A DNA stretch of 64,000 nt from Sphingomonas sp. SRS2 (GCF_000971055.1 NZ_LARW01000066.1:62001-126000); one strand, 5' to 3'; counted from the first letter of the stretch, positions 8,585 to 19,363 are shown. A program made the numbers and translations. The notes: generated by a model from the letters alone, not told the origin.

Positions 8585-10219
8585 TCAACGCCCCTGATTC
8601 CGCCACCGCCCGATGACATGCTCTACCAACGCATCCTCGTCGCCGGCGCAGCGCCACAGGTCGGAGAAGACCGGATCGTTCGAGGCGGGGCGCAGGCCGT
8701 CTGCGAGGTCGTCGAAAGCGACGCGGATCGGGATCGACACGCCTTCGCCGCAGATGATCGCCTCGCGGTTGCGTAGAGCCGGGATCGAATCGAGGAAACC
8801 GCGCGCGCCCTCTGGCATTGCGGCGCGAACGAAGGCCTGGTCACGCTCGTTGTTCAGGCGCATCGCGATGATCGTGCCGCATTGCGACAGCACGCCTTCT
8901 GCCAGGTCTGACGGGCGCTGCGTCACCAGGCCCAGCGAGACGCCATATTTACGGCCTTCCTTGGCGATTCGTTCGAGGATCTTGCGGACCGGGCCGTTAT
9001 TGGTCGAGCGGTCCGAAGGGACGTAGCGATGCGCCTCCTCGCAGACGAGCAGGATCGGGTGCTGCGCCTGTCCGCGCGCCCAGATCGCATAGTCGAACAC
9101 GCAGCGCGCCAGCACCGCGACCACCACCGAGGTGATTTCCGACGGCACGCCCGACACGTCGATCACGGAGATCGGCTTGCCCTCCGCCGGCAGGCGGAAA
9201 ATGCGTTTGATGAAGCTTTTCATGCTGTCGCCGACGAGCATGCCCGAGAACATGAAATGATAGCGCGGGTCTGAGCGGATTTCTTCGATCTTGTGCTTGA
9301 GGCGCAGATAGGGCGCGCTGTTCGATGCCTTGTCGAGCTTGCCCATCTCGGTCTGGATGATGTTGGTCAGGTCGGACAGCACATAAGGAATTGGGCTGTC
9401 GACGGTGATGCGCGCGACGCTGTCGGCGGCGCGGTTCTTCTGGCGCGCGGCGAGCATGCATTTGGCGAGTATGTCGGCATCGGTCTGCCGCTCGGCGCCG
9501 GTCGTGGTCAGCAGAACTTCGCAATGCTCTTCGAAGTTCATCAGCCAATAGGGCATGGCGAGGTTGGTGACGTTATAGGACGCGCCGACCTCGGCAAAGG
9601 CGGCGTCATATTCGCCGTGCGGGTCGATCATCACGATATGGCCGGCCGGGGCCATCTGGCAGATGCGGTGTAGAATCAGCGCGGTGGCGGTCGATTTGCC
9701 GGTACCGGTCGATCCGAGCAACGCGAAATGCTTGCCAAGCATCGCATCGACCAGCAACGCGGCGCGGGTCGAATTGGTGGGATGGACGGTGCCGATCTCG
9801 ATGTGCGGGACATTGCCGGCGCTGAAGATCGCCATCGTATCGATGCTGGAGACGGCGTGGACCGGAGTGCCGGGCAGGGGATAGCGCGTCACGCCCCGTC
9901 GAAAGTCGGCGACATGGCCCTCGCCGTCGATCACGCCCTCACCGAGGAAGGCGATGCGCGCGGTGATCTCGCCGCCTTCGCTGCCGAGATTATGGACCGA
10001 GGCGATGACGCAACGGCCCGCCACCATCATTCGCAGCATCGAGCCGATCTCGCCCGCCATCGCGACGGTGCTGTCGCCGTCGCGCGACATGAGCTCGAGG
10101 AGCTGCGGGTCGAGGCGTACCTCGGCATCGCCGCCGGTGACGCGCTCGATCCGCCCCAGCGGGGTCGCGGCGAGGGTCGCCGTCTTCTCGAACGGGCTGC
10201 CCCCGGTGATGTCGTTCAT
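8585..10219 (-). CDS. HerA/DUF87 family ATPase
   Basis: The 544-residue protein has an N-terminal HAS-barrel-like region (about residues 1-110), a Walker A GSTGTGKS at 169-176 and a Walker B ILLVCEEAHRYVP. An arginine-finger-like TQRPSDL and AMRLNNERD follow. This is the architecture of HerA hexameric DNA translocases. In archaea HerA works with NurA in end resection; in bacteria solo HerA proteins have unclear roles, and no NurA-type nuclease is next to it here. It starts at an ATG at 10219 preceded by GGAGGAT. The TIGR02186 gene lies upstream on the same strand, 68 bp away. Confidence 0.88.
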   Translation of the reverse strand: MNDITGGSPFEKTATLAATPLGRIERVTGGDAEVRLDPQLLELMSRDGDSTVAMAGEIGSMLRMMVAGRCVIASVHNLGSEGGEITARIAFLGEGVIDGEGHVADFRRGVTRYPLPGTPVHAVSSIDTMAIFSAGNVPHIEIGTVHPTNSTRAALLVDAMLGKHFALLGSTGTGKSTATALILHRICQMAPAGHIVMIDPHGEYDAAFAEVGASYNVTNLAMPYWLMNFEEHCEVLLTTTGAERQTDADILAKCMLAARQKNRAADSVARITVDSPIPYVLSDLTNIIQTEMGKLDKASNSAPYLRLKHKIEEIRSDPRYHFMFSGMLVGDSMKSFIKRIFRLPAEGKPISVIDVSGVPSEITSVVVAVLARCVFDYAIWARGQAQHPILLVCEEAHRYVPSDRSTNNGPVRKILERIAKEGRKYGVSLGLVTQRPSDLAEGVLSQCGTIIAMRLNNERDQAFVRAAMPEGARGFLDSIPALRNREAIICGEGVSIPIRVAFDDLADGLRPASNDPVFSDLWRCAGDEDALVEHVIGRWRNQGR

Positions 10220-10287
10220 GCCGCCAAATCCTCCATGCGCCCGCGATGGTTTACGGAGGAGCGGTTAATTCTACGTTCCTGTGGGCT

Positions 10288-11046
10288 TCATTCGCGAAGC
10301 CGCTTGAAGATCGTGCTCGCCAGCCAGCCGAGCGAGAGCGAGAGGATCACGGCGAACAGGCCATAGAGGAAACTGTGGCGCTCGGCGGCCTGGGCGACGA
10401 AGGCTTCCATGCCCGACTTGTCGATATCGATGTCGCGGGTCGCGGCGGCGATGACGCGGCCCTTTTCGATCAGGAAGGTCTCGGCGGTGTAGCGGCCCAC
10501 GGGAACTCGCGCGGGGATGGCGATGCGTGCGCGATACAGAACGCCTTCGCTGATCTCGACCCCGCGGTCGGTCTCCGAATAATAGCCGCCGCGGCGCTTG
10601 AGATCGATCAGCCCGCTTTCGAAGCGGCGGTCCTCGGCAGGGGCGCCGCCGCTGGCGGGCGACAGCTGGAGATTGTCGATGCCCAGCTCATAGATCACCG
10701 AGGTGCGCGGATCGACGATGCTGGCGATCGGCTTTGACGAGGCGAGCGCATAGAAGGACGGCACCGAGCGGAAATCGGCGCTGTCGGCGTTGATCCACAT
10801 GCCGGCGATCTTGCGCTTCTCGCGGATCAGCACGGGTTCGGACGGTCCTTTCACCACCACCGCGATCTGGGCGTCGTCGCTGGGGGCCCGGCCGCCGGGA
10901 TAGAGGATCGCACCGAACAGCAGCAGCTCCGCGCCGGTGAAACTATAGATGATCTCGATCTTGCGCTGCGAGACGTCGGGCACCAGCCGGGGGCTCTCCG
11001 CGCCGATCAGCAGGGGCGCGAGCATCAGGAGAAGAAGCTTCCTCAT
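10288..11046 (-). CDS. TIGR02186 family membrane-associated protein
   Basis: The 252-residue protein has a signal peptide (MRKLLLLMLAPLLIGAES) and a C-terminal transmembrane helix (about residues 225-245), with the bulk predicted in the periplasm. The sequence RKIEIIYSFTGAELLLFGAI matches the alphaproteobacterial family TIGR02186, usually found beside a TauE/SafE permease, as here. Its start overlaps the permease stop by 4 bp, so the two are translationally coupled. The biochemical function is not known; a joint role in export of a sulfur-containing or other anion is inference from linkage. Confidence 0.82.
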   Translation of the reverse strand: MRKLLLLMLAPLLIGAESPRLVPDVSQRKIEIIYSFTGAELLLFGAILYPGGRAPSDDAQIAVVVKGPSEPVLIREKRKIAGMWINADSADFRSVPSFYALASSKPIASIVDPRTSVIYELGIDNLQLSPASGGAPAEDRRFESGLIDLKRRGGYYSETDRGVEISEGVLYRARIAIPARVPVGRYTAETFLIEKGRVIAAATRDIDIDKSGMEAFVAQAAERHSFLYGLFAVILSLSLGWLASTIFKRLRE

Positions 11047-11957
11047 AAGCTCTGCACCGTGAAGATTTCGGGCGGACGCCAGGTCAGGCCGAGCAGCATG
11101 CGGATCGCCACCACCAGCACGATGAAGGCGAGCGCGAGGCGCAGATATTCGGGCTTTATCGTCTGCGCCATGCGCGCGCCGACCTGCGCGCCGCTGACAC
11201 TGCCGATCAGCAGCAGGCCCGTGAGGACGAGGTCGACCGCGCGGGTGGTCATTGCGTGGACCATCGTCGTCGCGGCGGTCACAAAGAGTATCTGGAACAG
11301 CGAAGTGCCGACCACGACCCGCGCCGACATGCCGAGTAGGTAGATCATGGCGGGCACCAGGATGAAGCCGCCGCCGACCCCCATCAACACCGTCATGATG
11401 CCGGTCAGCAGGCCGAGCAGAAAAGGCGCGAGCGGCGATATGTACAGCCCGGATTTATAGAAGCGCCAGCGGAAAGGCAGCATCGCGATCAACGGATGGT
11501 GGCGCTTGCCCTCGACCCGGGGCCGCTCGCCGCGCCATTCGGCCAGAAGCGCGCCGATCGCATCCTTGGCCATCACGATGCCGATGCCGCCGAGCATAAG
11601 CACATACATGACGTTCACGACGGTATCGATCTGGCCGACATCCTGCAGCACGCGGAACAGGAAGCCGCCGAGCAGCGAGCCGAGCGCGCCACCCGCCACA
11701 AGCACCGCGCCCATATGATAGTCGACCCCGCCCCGGCTGCCATGCGCGAGCACGCCGGAGACGCTGGCGCCGGTGATCTGGGGCGCCGAAGAAGCGACCG
11801 CGACCGCTGGCGGAATGCCGTAGAAGATCATCAGCGGGGTGGTCAGGAAGCCGCCGCCAACGCCGAACATGCCCGACAGCAGGCCGACCAGCCCGCCCAG
11901 GCCGATGATGACGAGGATGTTCACCGAAAGGCCGGCAATGGGCAGGTAAAGATCCAT
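11043..11957 (-). CDS. TauE/SafE family anion permease
   Basis: The protein of about 304 residues is very hydrophobic, with about eight predicted membrane helices and the family's repeated Gly-rich motif (GLLSGMFGVGGGFLTTP and later GIMTVLMGVGGGFILVP). TauE/SafE proteins export sulfite, sulfoacetate or similar anions across the inner membrane. I used the ATG at 11957 (MDLYLPIAGL); a TTG two codons upstream is the alternative. It forms a two-gene operon with the TIGR02186 gene. The substrate is not determined by the sequence. Confidence 0.87.
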   Translation of the reverse strand: MDLYLPIAGLSVNILVIIGLGGLVGLLSGMFGVGGGFLTTPLMIFYGIPPAVAVASSAPQITGASVSGVLAHGSRGGVDYHMGAVLVAGGALGSLLGGFLFRVLQDVGQIDTVVNVMYVLMLGGIGIVMAKDAIGALLAEWRGERPRVEGKRHHPLIAMLPFRWRFYKSGLYISPLAPFLLGLLTGIMTVLMGVGGGFILVPAMIYLLGMSARVVVGTSLFQILFVTAATTMVHAMTTRAVDLVLTGLLLIGSVSGAQVGARMAQTIKPEYLRLALAFIVLVVAIRMLLGLTWRPPEIFTVQSL

Positions 11958-12079
11958 CGCCAAGGGCTAGAGCATTTTGGGGGCGCGAGGGAAGGCTTCC
12001 TATCCCGAAATGGTCATTCTGACGGACGGACGCGTGAAGAGACCCTTGCCCCGCAATCCCGACGCGATATATCGGGGTC

Positions 12080-12742
12080 ATGGTTCCCTTTTCGTTCTGT
12101 TCGGTGGACTTGTGCGCATTGGCGGAGGGCGGACTGTTCCATTCCGCATCGCGCAGCCTGCTGCTCGCCGATCTCCATCTCGAAAAGGCGAGCAGCTATG
12201 CGCGGCGCGGGCAGATGCTGCCGCCCTATGATTCGATCGAGACGCTGCGCCGAGTCGCCGCGCTGGTCGAGCGGACGGGGGCTGAGGCGCTCTATTGCCT
12301 GGGTGACAGCTTCCATGATCGGGGCGGGGTGGCGCGGTTGCCCGACGAGGCGCTGGGCCTGCTCGGGCTGCTCACTGCCAAGACGCGCTGGACCTGGATC
12401 ACCGGCAATCATGATGCGGCAATCAGCGATCCACTCGGCGGGCATGTCGCGGCGGAGGTCGATCTTGATGGGCTGCTGCTCCGTCACGAGGCCGATCCCG
12501 CCGATCCGCGACCCGAGATATCGGGCCATTATCATCCGCGATATCAGGTGACGTTGCGCGGCCGCCGCGTATCGCGGCCCTGTTTCGTCGCAGGGCGAAG
12601 CAAGCTGATCCTGCCGTCCTTCGGCGTACTCACCGGCGGCATGAACGCCGCCGATCCGGTTATCCTGAAAGCCGTCGGCGCGGATGCCCGCGCGCTGATC
12701 GCGGTGCAGGAGAAGCTGCTCGATTTTCCGCTGGCGGCGTGA
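12080..12742 (+). CDS. pdeM: PdeM-type ligase-associated metallophosphoesterase
   Basis: The 220-residue protein has the calcineurin-type metallophosphoesterase signature in order: LLADLHLEK, GDSFHD, GNHD and GHYHPR. The layout and length match the DNA damage response endonuclease PdeM, often encoded in a cluster with ATP-dependent DNA ligase, Lhr-like helicase and exonuclease genes. None of those partners is within the window, so it is a solitary member. It should act on DNA in the cytoplasm. The ATG at 12080 precedes the conserved core by about 25 residues. Confidence 0.83.
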   Translation: MVPFSFCSVDLCALAEGGLFHSASRSLLLADLHLEKASSYARRGQMLPPYDSIETLRRVAALVERTGAEALYCLGDSFHDRGGVARLPDEALGLLGLLTAKTRWTWITGNHDAAISDPLGGHVAAEVDLDGLLLRHEADPADPRPEISGHYHPRYQVTLRGRRVSRPCFVAGRSKLILPSFGVLTGGMNAADPVILKAVGADARALIAVQEKLLDFPLAA

Positions 12743-12778
12743 TCTTTTACCGCCTCGGCCTCCCCGAAGGCGACGCGC

Positions 12779-13516
12779 TCACCCGATCGGGTAAACCGTC
12801 ACCGGCCGCTTCTCGAAATGATTTGGGAAGGCGACGCGCAGCGCCTCCACTTTGGGCAGATCGTTATAGACGATATATGGATAATCGGGTTTCCGGATCA
12901 GGAAATCCTGATGATATTTCTCAGCTGCGTAGAAGCCGCGATTGCGCTCGACCCGGGTGACGATGGGCGCCTTCCAGGCCTTCGCCGCGCGGAGCTGGGC
13001 GATATAGGCCTCGGCCACCGCCTTCTGCTGCGGCGTCGTCGGAAAGATTGCGGTGCGGTACTGGCTGCCCCGGTCGGGGCCTTGCCGGTTCAGCGTGGTC
13101 GGGTCGGCGACCACCGCGAAGAAGATACGCAGGAGCGTGCCGTAGCTGACCTTCGCTGGGTCGTAGGTGATTTTCACCGCCTCGGCATGACCGGTCGAGC
13201 CCGATCCGACCGCTTCGTAATTAGCAGTCCGGGCCTGGCCGCCGGCATAGCCCGACACCGCGGACTTCACGCCATCGACATGCTGATACACGCCTTGAAC
13301 ACCCCAGAAGCAGCCGCCGGCGATAACGGCGGTCGCGGTGGCGCCGGGTTCCTTCGGGTCCACCGCAGGCGCGGGCACGCGGACGATCGGGCCGGCATCG
13401 ACCTTCGGCGTTGGGGCGACGGCGGGGCTGCGCGTGGCTATCATGCCGGCGGCCGCCAACAGCAGCATGCCGGCCGAGATCCCGGCGATGAGCGGCCGGT
13501 TAGGAGTGTCCGTCAA
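12779..13516 (-). CDS. msrA: peptide methionine-S-sulfoxide reductase MsrA, membrane-anchored
   Basis: The 245-residue protein has the MsrA catalytic motif GGCFWG with Cys69, followed by SGYAGG and the GHAEAV segment. An N-terminal hydrophobic helix (about residues 9-27) and a Pro/Ala-rich linker place it in the periplasm or anchor it there. Cys69 is the only cysteine, so the usual C-terminal recycling cysteines are absent; the sulfenic acid would need an external reductant. The start is a TTG at 13516 with AAGGA eight bases upstream. It is convergent with pdeM, 36 bp apart. Confidence 0.9.
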   Translation of the reverse strand: MTDTPNRPLIAGISAGMLLLAAAGMIATRSPAVAPTPKVDAGPIVRVPAPAVDPKEPGATATAVIAGGCFWGVQGVYQHVDGVKSAVSGYAGGQARTANYEAVGSGSTGHAEAVKITYDPAKVSYGTLLRIFFAVVADPTTLNRQGPDRGSQYRTAIFPTTPQQKAVAEAYIAQLRAAKAWKAPIVTRVERNRGFYAAEKYHQDFLIRKPDYPYIVYNDLPKVEALRVAFPNHFEKRPVTVYPIG

Positions 13517-13615
13517 GAGGGCATCCTTTTTTTCATCTTGTGACGATTATGTCACACAGATGGGGGCCGGCCAATCAGAATCAATGATTTGACGACGGCT
13601 CCGAAACGATCTGTC

Positions 13616-14845
<1,230 letters not shown>

Positions 14846-14860
14846 TTAGGAATCGCGGGC

Positions 14861-14889
14861 GCTATAGGAGAGTGAGGCGCGCGCCTCAA
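14861..14889 (-). promoter_or_regulatory. sigma-70-type promoter for the aspartate aminotransferase gene
   Basis: On the minus strand TTGAGG (plus positions 14884-14889) is followed after exactly 17 bp by TATAGC (14861-14866), 43 bp upstream of the aminotransferase ATG. The spacing and both hexamers fit a housekeeping promoter. It lies just after the stop codon of the class IV aminotransferase gene. Confidence 0.55.
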
Positions 14890-14891
14890 CC

Positions 14892-15518
14892 TTAGTTGTG
14901 CGGTGCCGCAACCAAGCGGGCCGGGATCAGGCCGCGCAGCGAATTGCCGATGAAGAAATCCCCCGCCAGATCCGCAGGGCGGACATCGCCCTCTACCGCC
15001 TCGTCACGCTCGAGCAGCTTCTCCCGCAATATGCCGGGCATCAGCGATCCGCTCCGGGGCGTGACCAGCACGCCGTCGCGCTCGACGAAGAGGCTGGTGA
15101 AGCTGCCTTCGGTGAGGAGGCCGTCCGGACGCGCGAAGATCACGTCGAATGTGCCGGCCGCATGGCGGGCATCATCGAGGAAGGCGCGATCGGTGGTCTT
15201 GTGGGCCAGGCGTGGATCGTCGGCGGCGACCGGAAGCGGTACTATGGTGACGTGGACCGGCCCGGCCGGCTTTGCGGGCATCGGCCGCACCTCGATCGCC
15301 AGCGCGCCGCTTTGTGACAGCAGCAGGCGGATGCGGGCATCCTCGGTAAGGCGGAAGGTCGCGGCCTGAAGGTCGTTGCGGCAATCATGGCGATTGAACG
15401 CGAAGCCGAGCGTTTCGGCGCTGGTCTTCATCCGCTCGAGATGGCGTTCGAGATCGATGAAGCCGTCGAGCGCCTCGAATCGCATCGTCTCAATCAGGTC
15501 GAATGCCCTTGCCGCCAT
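14892..15518 (-). CDS. class IV aminotransferase (PabC-like)
   Basis: The 208-residue, fold-type IV PLP enzyme contains LAHKTTDRAFLDDAR, with the PLP lysine in HKTTDR, and GLLTEGSFTSLFVERDG followed by a GIL(R)EKLL segment. That resembles aminodeoxychorismate lyase (PabC) and D-amino-acid or branched-chain transaminases. I favour PabC-like because sphingomonad homologues often pair with pabB, but no pabB is adjacent here. The ATG at 15518 (MAARAFDLIETMRF) fits family starts; a TTG at 15554 would add 12 residues. It is divergent from the MBL hydrolase gene. Confidence 0.75.
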   Translation of the reverse strand: MAARAFDLIETMRFEALDGFIDLERHLERMKTSAETLGFAFNRHDCRNDLQAATFRLTEDARIRLLLSQSGALAIEVRPMPAKPAGPVHVTIVPLPVAADDPRLAHKTTDRAFLDDARHAAGTFDVIFARPDGLLTEGSFTSLFVERDGVLVTPRSGSLMPGILREKLLERDEAVEGDVRPADLAGDFFIGNSLRGLIPARLVAAPHN

Positions 15519-15716
15519 CGCGACCAAATGTCCCTGTAACCGGTGGTCTGACAAATACGCCGTCGCCAGCCGATAGCTTTCGACTCGGCAACAGGCGGGA
15601 GCCTAGAGGCAAGTTGCCGATTCGCCTCGAAATTTTTCAGTTATGCGTGTTTTTTGCGCGGCCTGTGTCCGCGTCGCCTTCTTGCATTGGTGGGCGGCAT
15701 TGATCATGTCGGGGTG

Positions 15717-16385
15717 ATGACCAGTCCCGCCGATGCTCCCCTGAAAGCCGTGATCGTTCCCGTCACCGCGTTTCAGCAGAATTGCACCCTATTATGGTCC
15801 ACCCGCACGATGAAAGGCGCCTTCGTCGATGCGGGCGGCGATCTCGATCGGCTGAAGGCGGCCGCCAAGCAGCATGGCGTGACGATCGAGAAGCTGTTGG
15901 TGACACATGGCCATATCGATCATTGCGGCGGCACGGGAATCCTTGCCGAACAGCTCGGTGTGCCGATCGAAGGGCCGCATCCGGAAGACCGCTTCTGGAT
16001 TGCGCGGTTAGGCGATGACGGCCGCAGCTACGGTATCGAGGGCCGGCCGTTCGAGCCCGACCGCTGGCTCAAGGACGGCGATCAGGTAACGGTGGGCGAA
16101 CTGATATTCGACGTAATCCACTGTCCGGGCCACACCCCGGGGCACGTCGTCTTCCACCATCCGGCGTCGAAACTGGCGCTGGTCGGCGACGTGCTGTTCC
16201 AGGGTTCGATCGGCCGCACCGATTTCCCGCGCGGCAACCATGCCGACCTGATCGCTTCGATCACCAAGAAGCTGTGGCCACTCGGCGGCGACACCGCCTT
16301 CGTCCCCGGGCACGGCGCGATGTCCACCTTCGCCCACGAACGCGCTGGCAACCCGTTCGTGGGAGACCAGGTGGTCAGCGGCTAG
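15717..16385 (+). CDS. MBL-fold metallo-hydrolase (glyoxalase II-like)
   Basis: The 222-residue metallo-beta-lactamase-fold protein has the zinc motif THGHIDHCGG, HCPGHTPGH, a further ligand in LVGDVLF and a late His in PGHGAMST. This is the small glyoxalase II/YcbL group, which hydrolyses thioesters such as S-lactoylglutathione; the exact substrate is open. I start at the ATG at 15717 (MTSPADAPLKAVIVPV), which directly precedes the family core; an in-frame start at 15654 adds 21 residues with no homology. It is convergent with the MAPEG gene. Confidence 0.85.
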   Translation: MTSPADAPLKAVIVPVTAFQQNCTLLWSTRTMKGAFVDAGGDLDRLKAAAKQHGVTIEKLLVTHGHIDHCGGTGILAEQLGVPIEGPHPEDRFWIARLGDDGRSYGIEGRPFEPDRWLKDGDQVTVGELIFDVIHCPGHTPGHVVFHHPASKLALVGDVLFQGSIGRTDFPRGNHADLIASITKKLWPLGGDTAFVPGHGAMSTFAHERAGNPFVGDQVVSG

Positions 16386-16417
16386 CAGCTTTCTACCCTG
16401 TCTTGGGAACGGCCGGT

Positions 16418-16858
16418 CTAGTTTCCGCTTCTCAGGCTGTCGCTGGTCACGGTCGTGATCATCCCGCTCTTGGTCGTGTAGGGGATGGTCAGCGCGTAAC
16501 CGGCCAGGCCGAGCATGACGATCCAGGTCGTCAATATGCCGGCGGCACGCAGCGGGTGTGGGGTCTGCCTGTCCATGCCGAACGGATGCAGGACGCGGCC
16601 CAGTATGTAGATGATGCCAACCGCCCACAGCCAGCCCTGTGTTCCGCGCGCCAGTTCGATCAGGCCGATCAGGATGAGGACTATCGGCGTATATTCGGCG
16701 AAGTTGATCTGGGCGCGGGTGCGCGCGACGAGCAGCGGGTTGCCGCCGTCGCCGATCAGCACCTTTGCCTTCATGCGAAGCGTAACGATGCGCAGAGCAA
16801 GCCAGAGATTGACTACAGCGGCGGCGCCGGCGATCGTCAGGGTAATCGGTAGGATCAT
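16418..16858 (-). CDS. MAPEG family membrane protein
   Basis: The 146-residue inner-membrane protein has four hydrophobic helices and the MAPEG pattern LRMKAKVLIGDGGNPLLVARTRAQINFAEY (split here as the basic loop and the RAQINFAEYTP motif). MAPEG proteins include glutathione S-transferases and peroxidases of membranes, but bacterial members of this kind are uncharacterised. A strong Shine-Dalgarno (CAGGAGGGGG) lies seven bases before the ATG at 16858, which decides this start over one at 16903. No operon partner is visible. Confidence 0.83.
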   Translation of the reverse strand: MILPITLTIAGAAAVVNLWLALRIVTLRMKAKVLIGDGGNPLLVARTRAQINFAEYTPIVLILIGLIELARGTQGWLWAVGIIYILGRVLHPFGMDRQTPHPLRAAGILTTWIVMLGLAGYALTIPYTTKSGMITTVTSDSLRSGN

Positions 16859-16925
16859 TATAGCCCCCTCCTGTAAGTGTGTGGGATGATTGGCAGGTCC
16901 CATCGCGAGGGTCCAGTCCCCCTAC

Positions 16926-16953
16926 TTGCAACGCGGAGCGAAATCGCTATAGG
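16926..16953 (+). promoter_or_regulatory. candidate promoter for rpmF-plsX-fabH
   Basis: TTGCAA at 16926-16931 is separated by 16 bp from TATAGG at 16948-16953. Transcription would begin near 16960, leaving a leader of about 74 bases before the rpmF ATG at 17034. There is no competing start in the leader. Confidence 0.45.
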
Positions 16954-17033
16954 TCGCGCGCTCGCGGCGAGCCCGGCCCTCAGCGTGTCGGGCATTCGCC
17001 GCTTTATTTATTTAGCTAGGAATAGGTGCCGAC

Positions 17034-17213
17034 ATGGCCGTCCCGAAGAGAAAAACCTCGCCCTCTAAGCGCAATATGCGCCGCAGCCATGACGCGCTGA
17101 CCGTCGAGGCCTATCAGGAATGCCCGAACTGTGGCGAACTGAAGCGTCCGCACAACCTGTGCAACGCCTGCGGCCATTATAACGGCCGTGAGATCGTTTC
17201 CGTCGAGGCCTGA
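17034..17213 (+). CDS. rpmF: 50S ribosomal protein L32
   Basis: This 59-residue gene is too short for many gene callers, but its product is unmistakable. It starts [20 protein letters not shown] and has the zinc ribbon Cys30-x2-Cys33 and Cys43-x2-Cys46 (CPNC, CNACG). The C+ form with four cysteines indicates zinc binding. L32 sits in the 50S subunit near the exit tunnel. The order rpmF-plsX-fabH is widely conserved and links ribosome and fatty acid synthesis; plsX starts 18 bp downstream. Confidence 0.97.
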   Translation: MAVPKRKTSPSKRNMRRSHDALTVEAYQECPNCGELKRPHNLCNACGHYNGREIVSVEA

Positions 17214-17231
17214 TAGAGGCCAGCAGGGGAA

Positions 17232-18302
17232 ATGACTGTGGACGAGGCGCCGCGAATCGCACTCGACGCGATGGGCGGTGACGGCGGGGCGGCGACGATG
17301 GTCGCCGGTGCCGCAATCGCTCGCGAGCGCGACTCTGCCATCGGCTTTACCCTGTGCGGCGATGAGACGGCCATTCGTGCCGAGCTTCAGCGCTACCCTA
17401 TCCTCGCCGATTCGATCGTCGTGCATTGCGACGATGTGATCACCGGTGACGACAAGCCCAGCCAGGCGATCAGACGCACGAAGACCAGTTCGATGGGGGC
17501 TGCGATCCTTGCCGTGAAAGCGGGCGAGGCCGCGGCCGCGCTGTCGGCGGGCAATACCGGTGCGCTGATGGCGATCGCGAAGCTGTCGCTGCGGACGATG
17601 CACGGCATCGACCGGCCGGCGCTCGCCGCGCTGTTGCCGACGCTCGGCGACAATGATCTCGTCATGCTCGATCTGGGCGCGAACACCGACTGCGATTCGC
17701 GCAATCTCGTCGAATTCGCGGTGATGGGTGCGGCCTATTCGCGGGTCGCGGTCGGCGTGCAATGTCCGCGCGTCCGCCTGCTCAACATCGGCACCGAAGA
17801 GCTCAAGGGCACCGGCGAACTCAAGGAAGCCGCCGCCGAGCTGCGCCAGCAGACGAGCGGCGAGTGGCGCTTCGATGGCTTCATCGAGGCCGACAGGCTC
17901 GGTCGCGGCGAGGTCGATGTGGTGGTGAGCGACGGCTTCTCGGGCAATATCGCGCTGAAGTCGATCGAAGGCACCGCGCGTTTCATCACCGACCTGCTCA
18001 AGCGCGCCTTTTCAAGTTCGCTGCGCTCCAAGGCCGGGTTCCTGCTGTCGAAGCCGGCCTTTGCGCTGCTGCGCCACCATCTCGATCCGAACAATCACAA
18101 TGGCGCGGTCTTCCTTGGCCTCAACGGCCTGGTCGTCAAAAGCCATGGCGGCGCGGACGCCAACGGCGTCGCCAACGCGATCGGTGTCGCCGTAAAGATC
18201 GCGCGCGACGACATCACCCGCCGGATCACCGAGGATCTCGAACATTTCCGCAGCCGGCTGACCCAATCCAACGATTCTCAGCCCGAAAGCAGCGTGGCAT
18301 GA
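17232..18302 (+). CDS. plsX: phosphate acyltransferase PlsX
   Basis: The 356-residue protein begins with the PlsX signature [11 protein letters not shown] and contains [12 protein letters not shown] and [13 protein letters not shown]. PlsX converts acyl-ACP and phosphate to acyl-phosphate, the donor for PlsY in glycerophospholipid synthesis; it is a peripheral membrane enzyme. Its TGA overlaps the fabH ATG (ATGA), so the two are translationally coupled. A GGGGAA ribosome-binding site precedes the ATG. Length is normal for the family. Confidence 0.97.
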   Translation: MTVDEAPRIALDAMGGDGGAATMVAGAAIARERDSAIGFTLCGDETAIRAELQRYPILADSIVVHCDDVITGDDKPSQAIRRTKTSSMGAAILAVKAGEAAAALSAGNTGALMAIAKLSLRTMHGIDRPALAALLPTLGDNDLVMLDLGANTDCDSRNLVEFAVMGAAYSRVAVGVQCPRVRLLNIGTEELKGTGELKEAAAELRQQTSGEWRFDGFIEADRLGRGEVDVVVSDGFSGNIALKSIEGTARFITDLLKRAFSSSLRSKAGFLLSKPAFALLRHHLDPNNHNGAVFLGLNGLVVKSHGGADANGVANAIGVAVKIARDDITRRITEDLEHFRSRLTQSNDSQPESSVA

Positions 18303-19270
18303 CCATCGCCGTACAGCGCCGCTCCGTGATCGCCGGCACCGGTTCGGCATTGCCGCACCGCCGCGTCACCAACGCTGAACTGGCCGAGACCGTTGACACG
18401 TCGGACGAATGGATCGTCGAGCGGACCGGCATCCGTGCCCGCTACCTTGCCGGGGAAGGCGAGACGACGGCGTCGCTGGCGACCGATGCCGCGCGCCGCG
18501 CGATCGAAGCGGCGGGCATCACCCCCGGCGAGATCGGCCTGATCGTGCTCGCGACCTCGACCCCCGACCAGACTTTCCCCGCCTCGGCGACGATCGTCCA
18601 GGCGGCGCTGGGCATCGACGATTGCGTCGCCTTCGACGTTCAGGCGGTCTGCTCCGGCTTCCTCTATGCGCTGACGGTCGCCGACAGCATGATCCGCGGC
18701 GGCGCGGCGGACCATGCGCTGGTGATCGGCGCGGAAACGTTCAGCCGCATTCTCGACTGGGAGGATCGCACCACCTGCGTCCTGTTCGGCGATGGCGCGG
18801 GCGCGGTGGTGCTCAAGGCCGAAGAGGGCACGCGCGGAATACTTACGACCAAGCTTCATGCCGATGGCCGTCATAATCAGCTGCTCTATGTCGACGGCGG
18901 CCCGTCAACGACTCAGACCGTCGGCAAGCTGCGCATGAAGGGGCAGGAAGTGTTCCGTCACGCGGTCACCAACCTTGCCCAGGTATTGCGTGAGGTGATG
19001 GAGACGGCGGGGCTCGACGTCGCCGAGATCGACTGGGTCGTGCCGCATCAGGCCAATCGCCGCATTCTCGACGCGACGGCACGCAAGCTGGGCCTTCCCG
19101 CGGAGCGGGTGATCGTGACCGTTGACCAGCATGCCAACACGTCCGCCGCGTCGGTGCCATTGGCGCTCGACACCGGCGTGCGCGATGGCCGGGTCAAGCG
19201 CGGGGACCTGCTGGTGCTCGAAGCGATGGGCGGTGGATTCACCTGGGGAGCCGCCGCGATCCGCTATTGA
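18299..19270 (+). CDS. fabH: beta-ketoacyl-ACP synthase III FabH
   Basis: The 323-residue enzyme starts fatty acid synthesis by condensing acetyl-CoA with malonyl-ACP. The thiolase-fold catalytic triad is visible: Cys118 in [10 protein letters not shown], His in [10 protein letters not shown] and Asn in QHANTSAAS. The N-terminal TGTGSALP motif and the C-terminal GGGFTWGA are also intact. The ATG at 18299 overlaps the plsX stop by 4 bp. A longer open frame upstream is antisense-like and not homologous. Confidence 0.96.
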   Translation: MTIAVQRRSVIAGTGSALPHRRVTNAELAETVDTSDEWIVERTGIRARYLAGEGETTASLATDAARRAIEAAGITPGEIGLIVLATSTPDQTFPASATIVQAALGIDDCVAFDVQAVCSGFLYALTVADSMIRGGAADHALVIGAETFSRILDWEDRTTCVLFGDGAGAVVLKAEEGTRGILTTKLHADGRHNQLLYVDGGPSTTQTVGKLRMKGQEVFRHAVTNLAQVLREVMETAGLDVAEIDWVVPHQANRRILDATARKLGLPAERVIVTVDQHANTSAASVPLALDTGVRDGRVKRGDLLVLEAMGGGFTWGAAAIRY

Positions 19271-19363
19271 GACGGGGGGTGATAGAACCCCTTGGAAAAC
19301 GGCTTTGATTCGCCTCGGACTAAACGTAAGATGGCCGATACTCAATGTGATTGGGGGGGCAGT

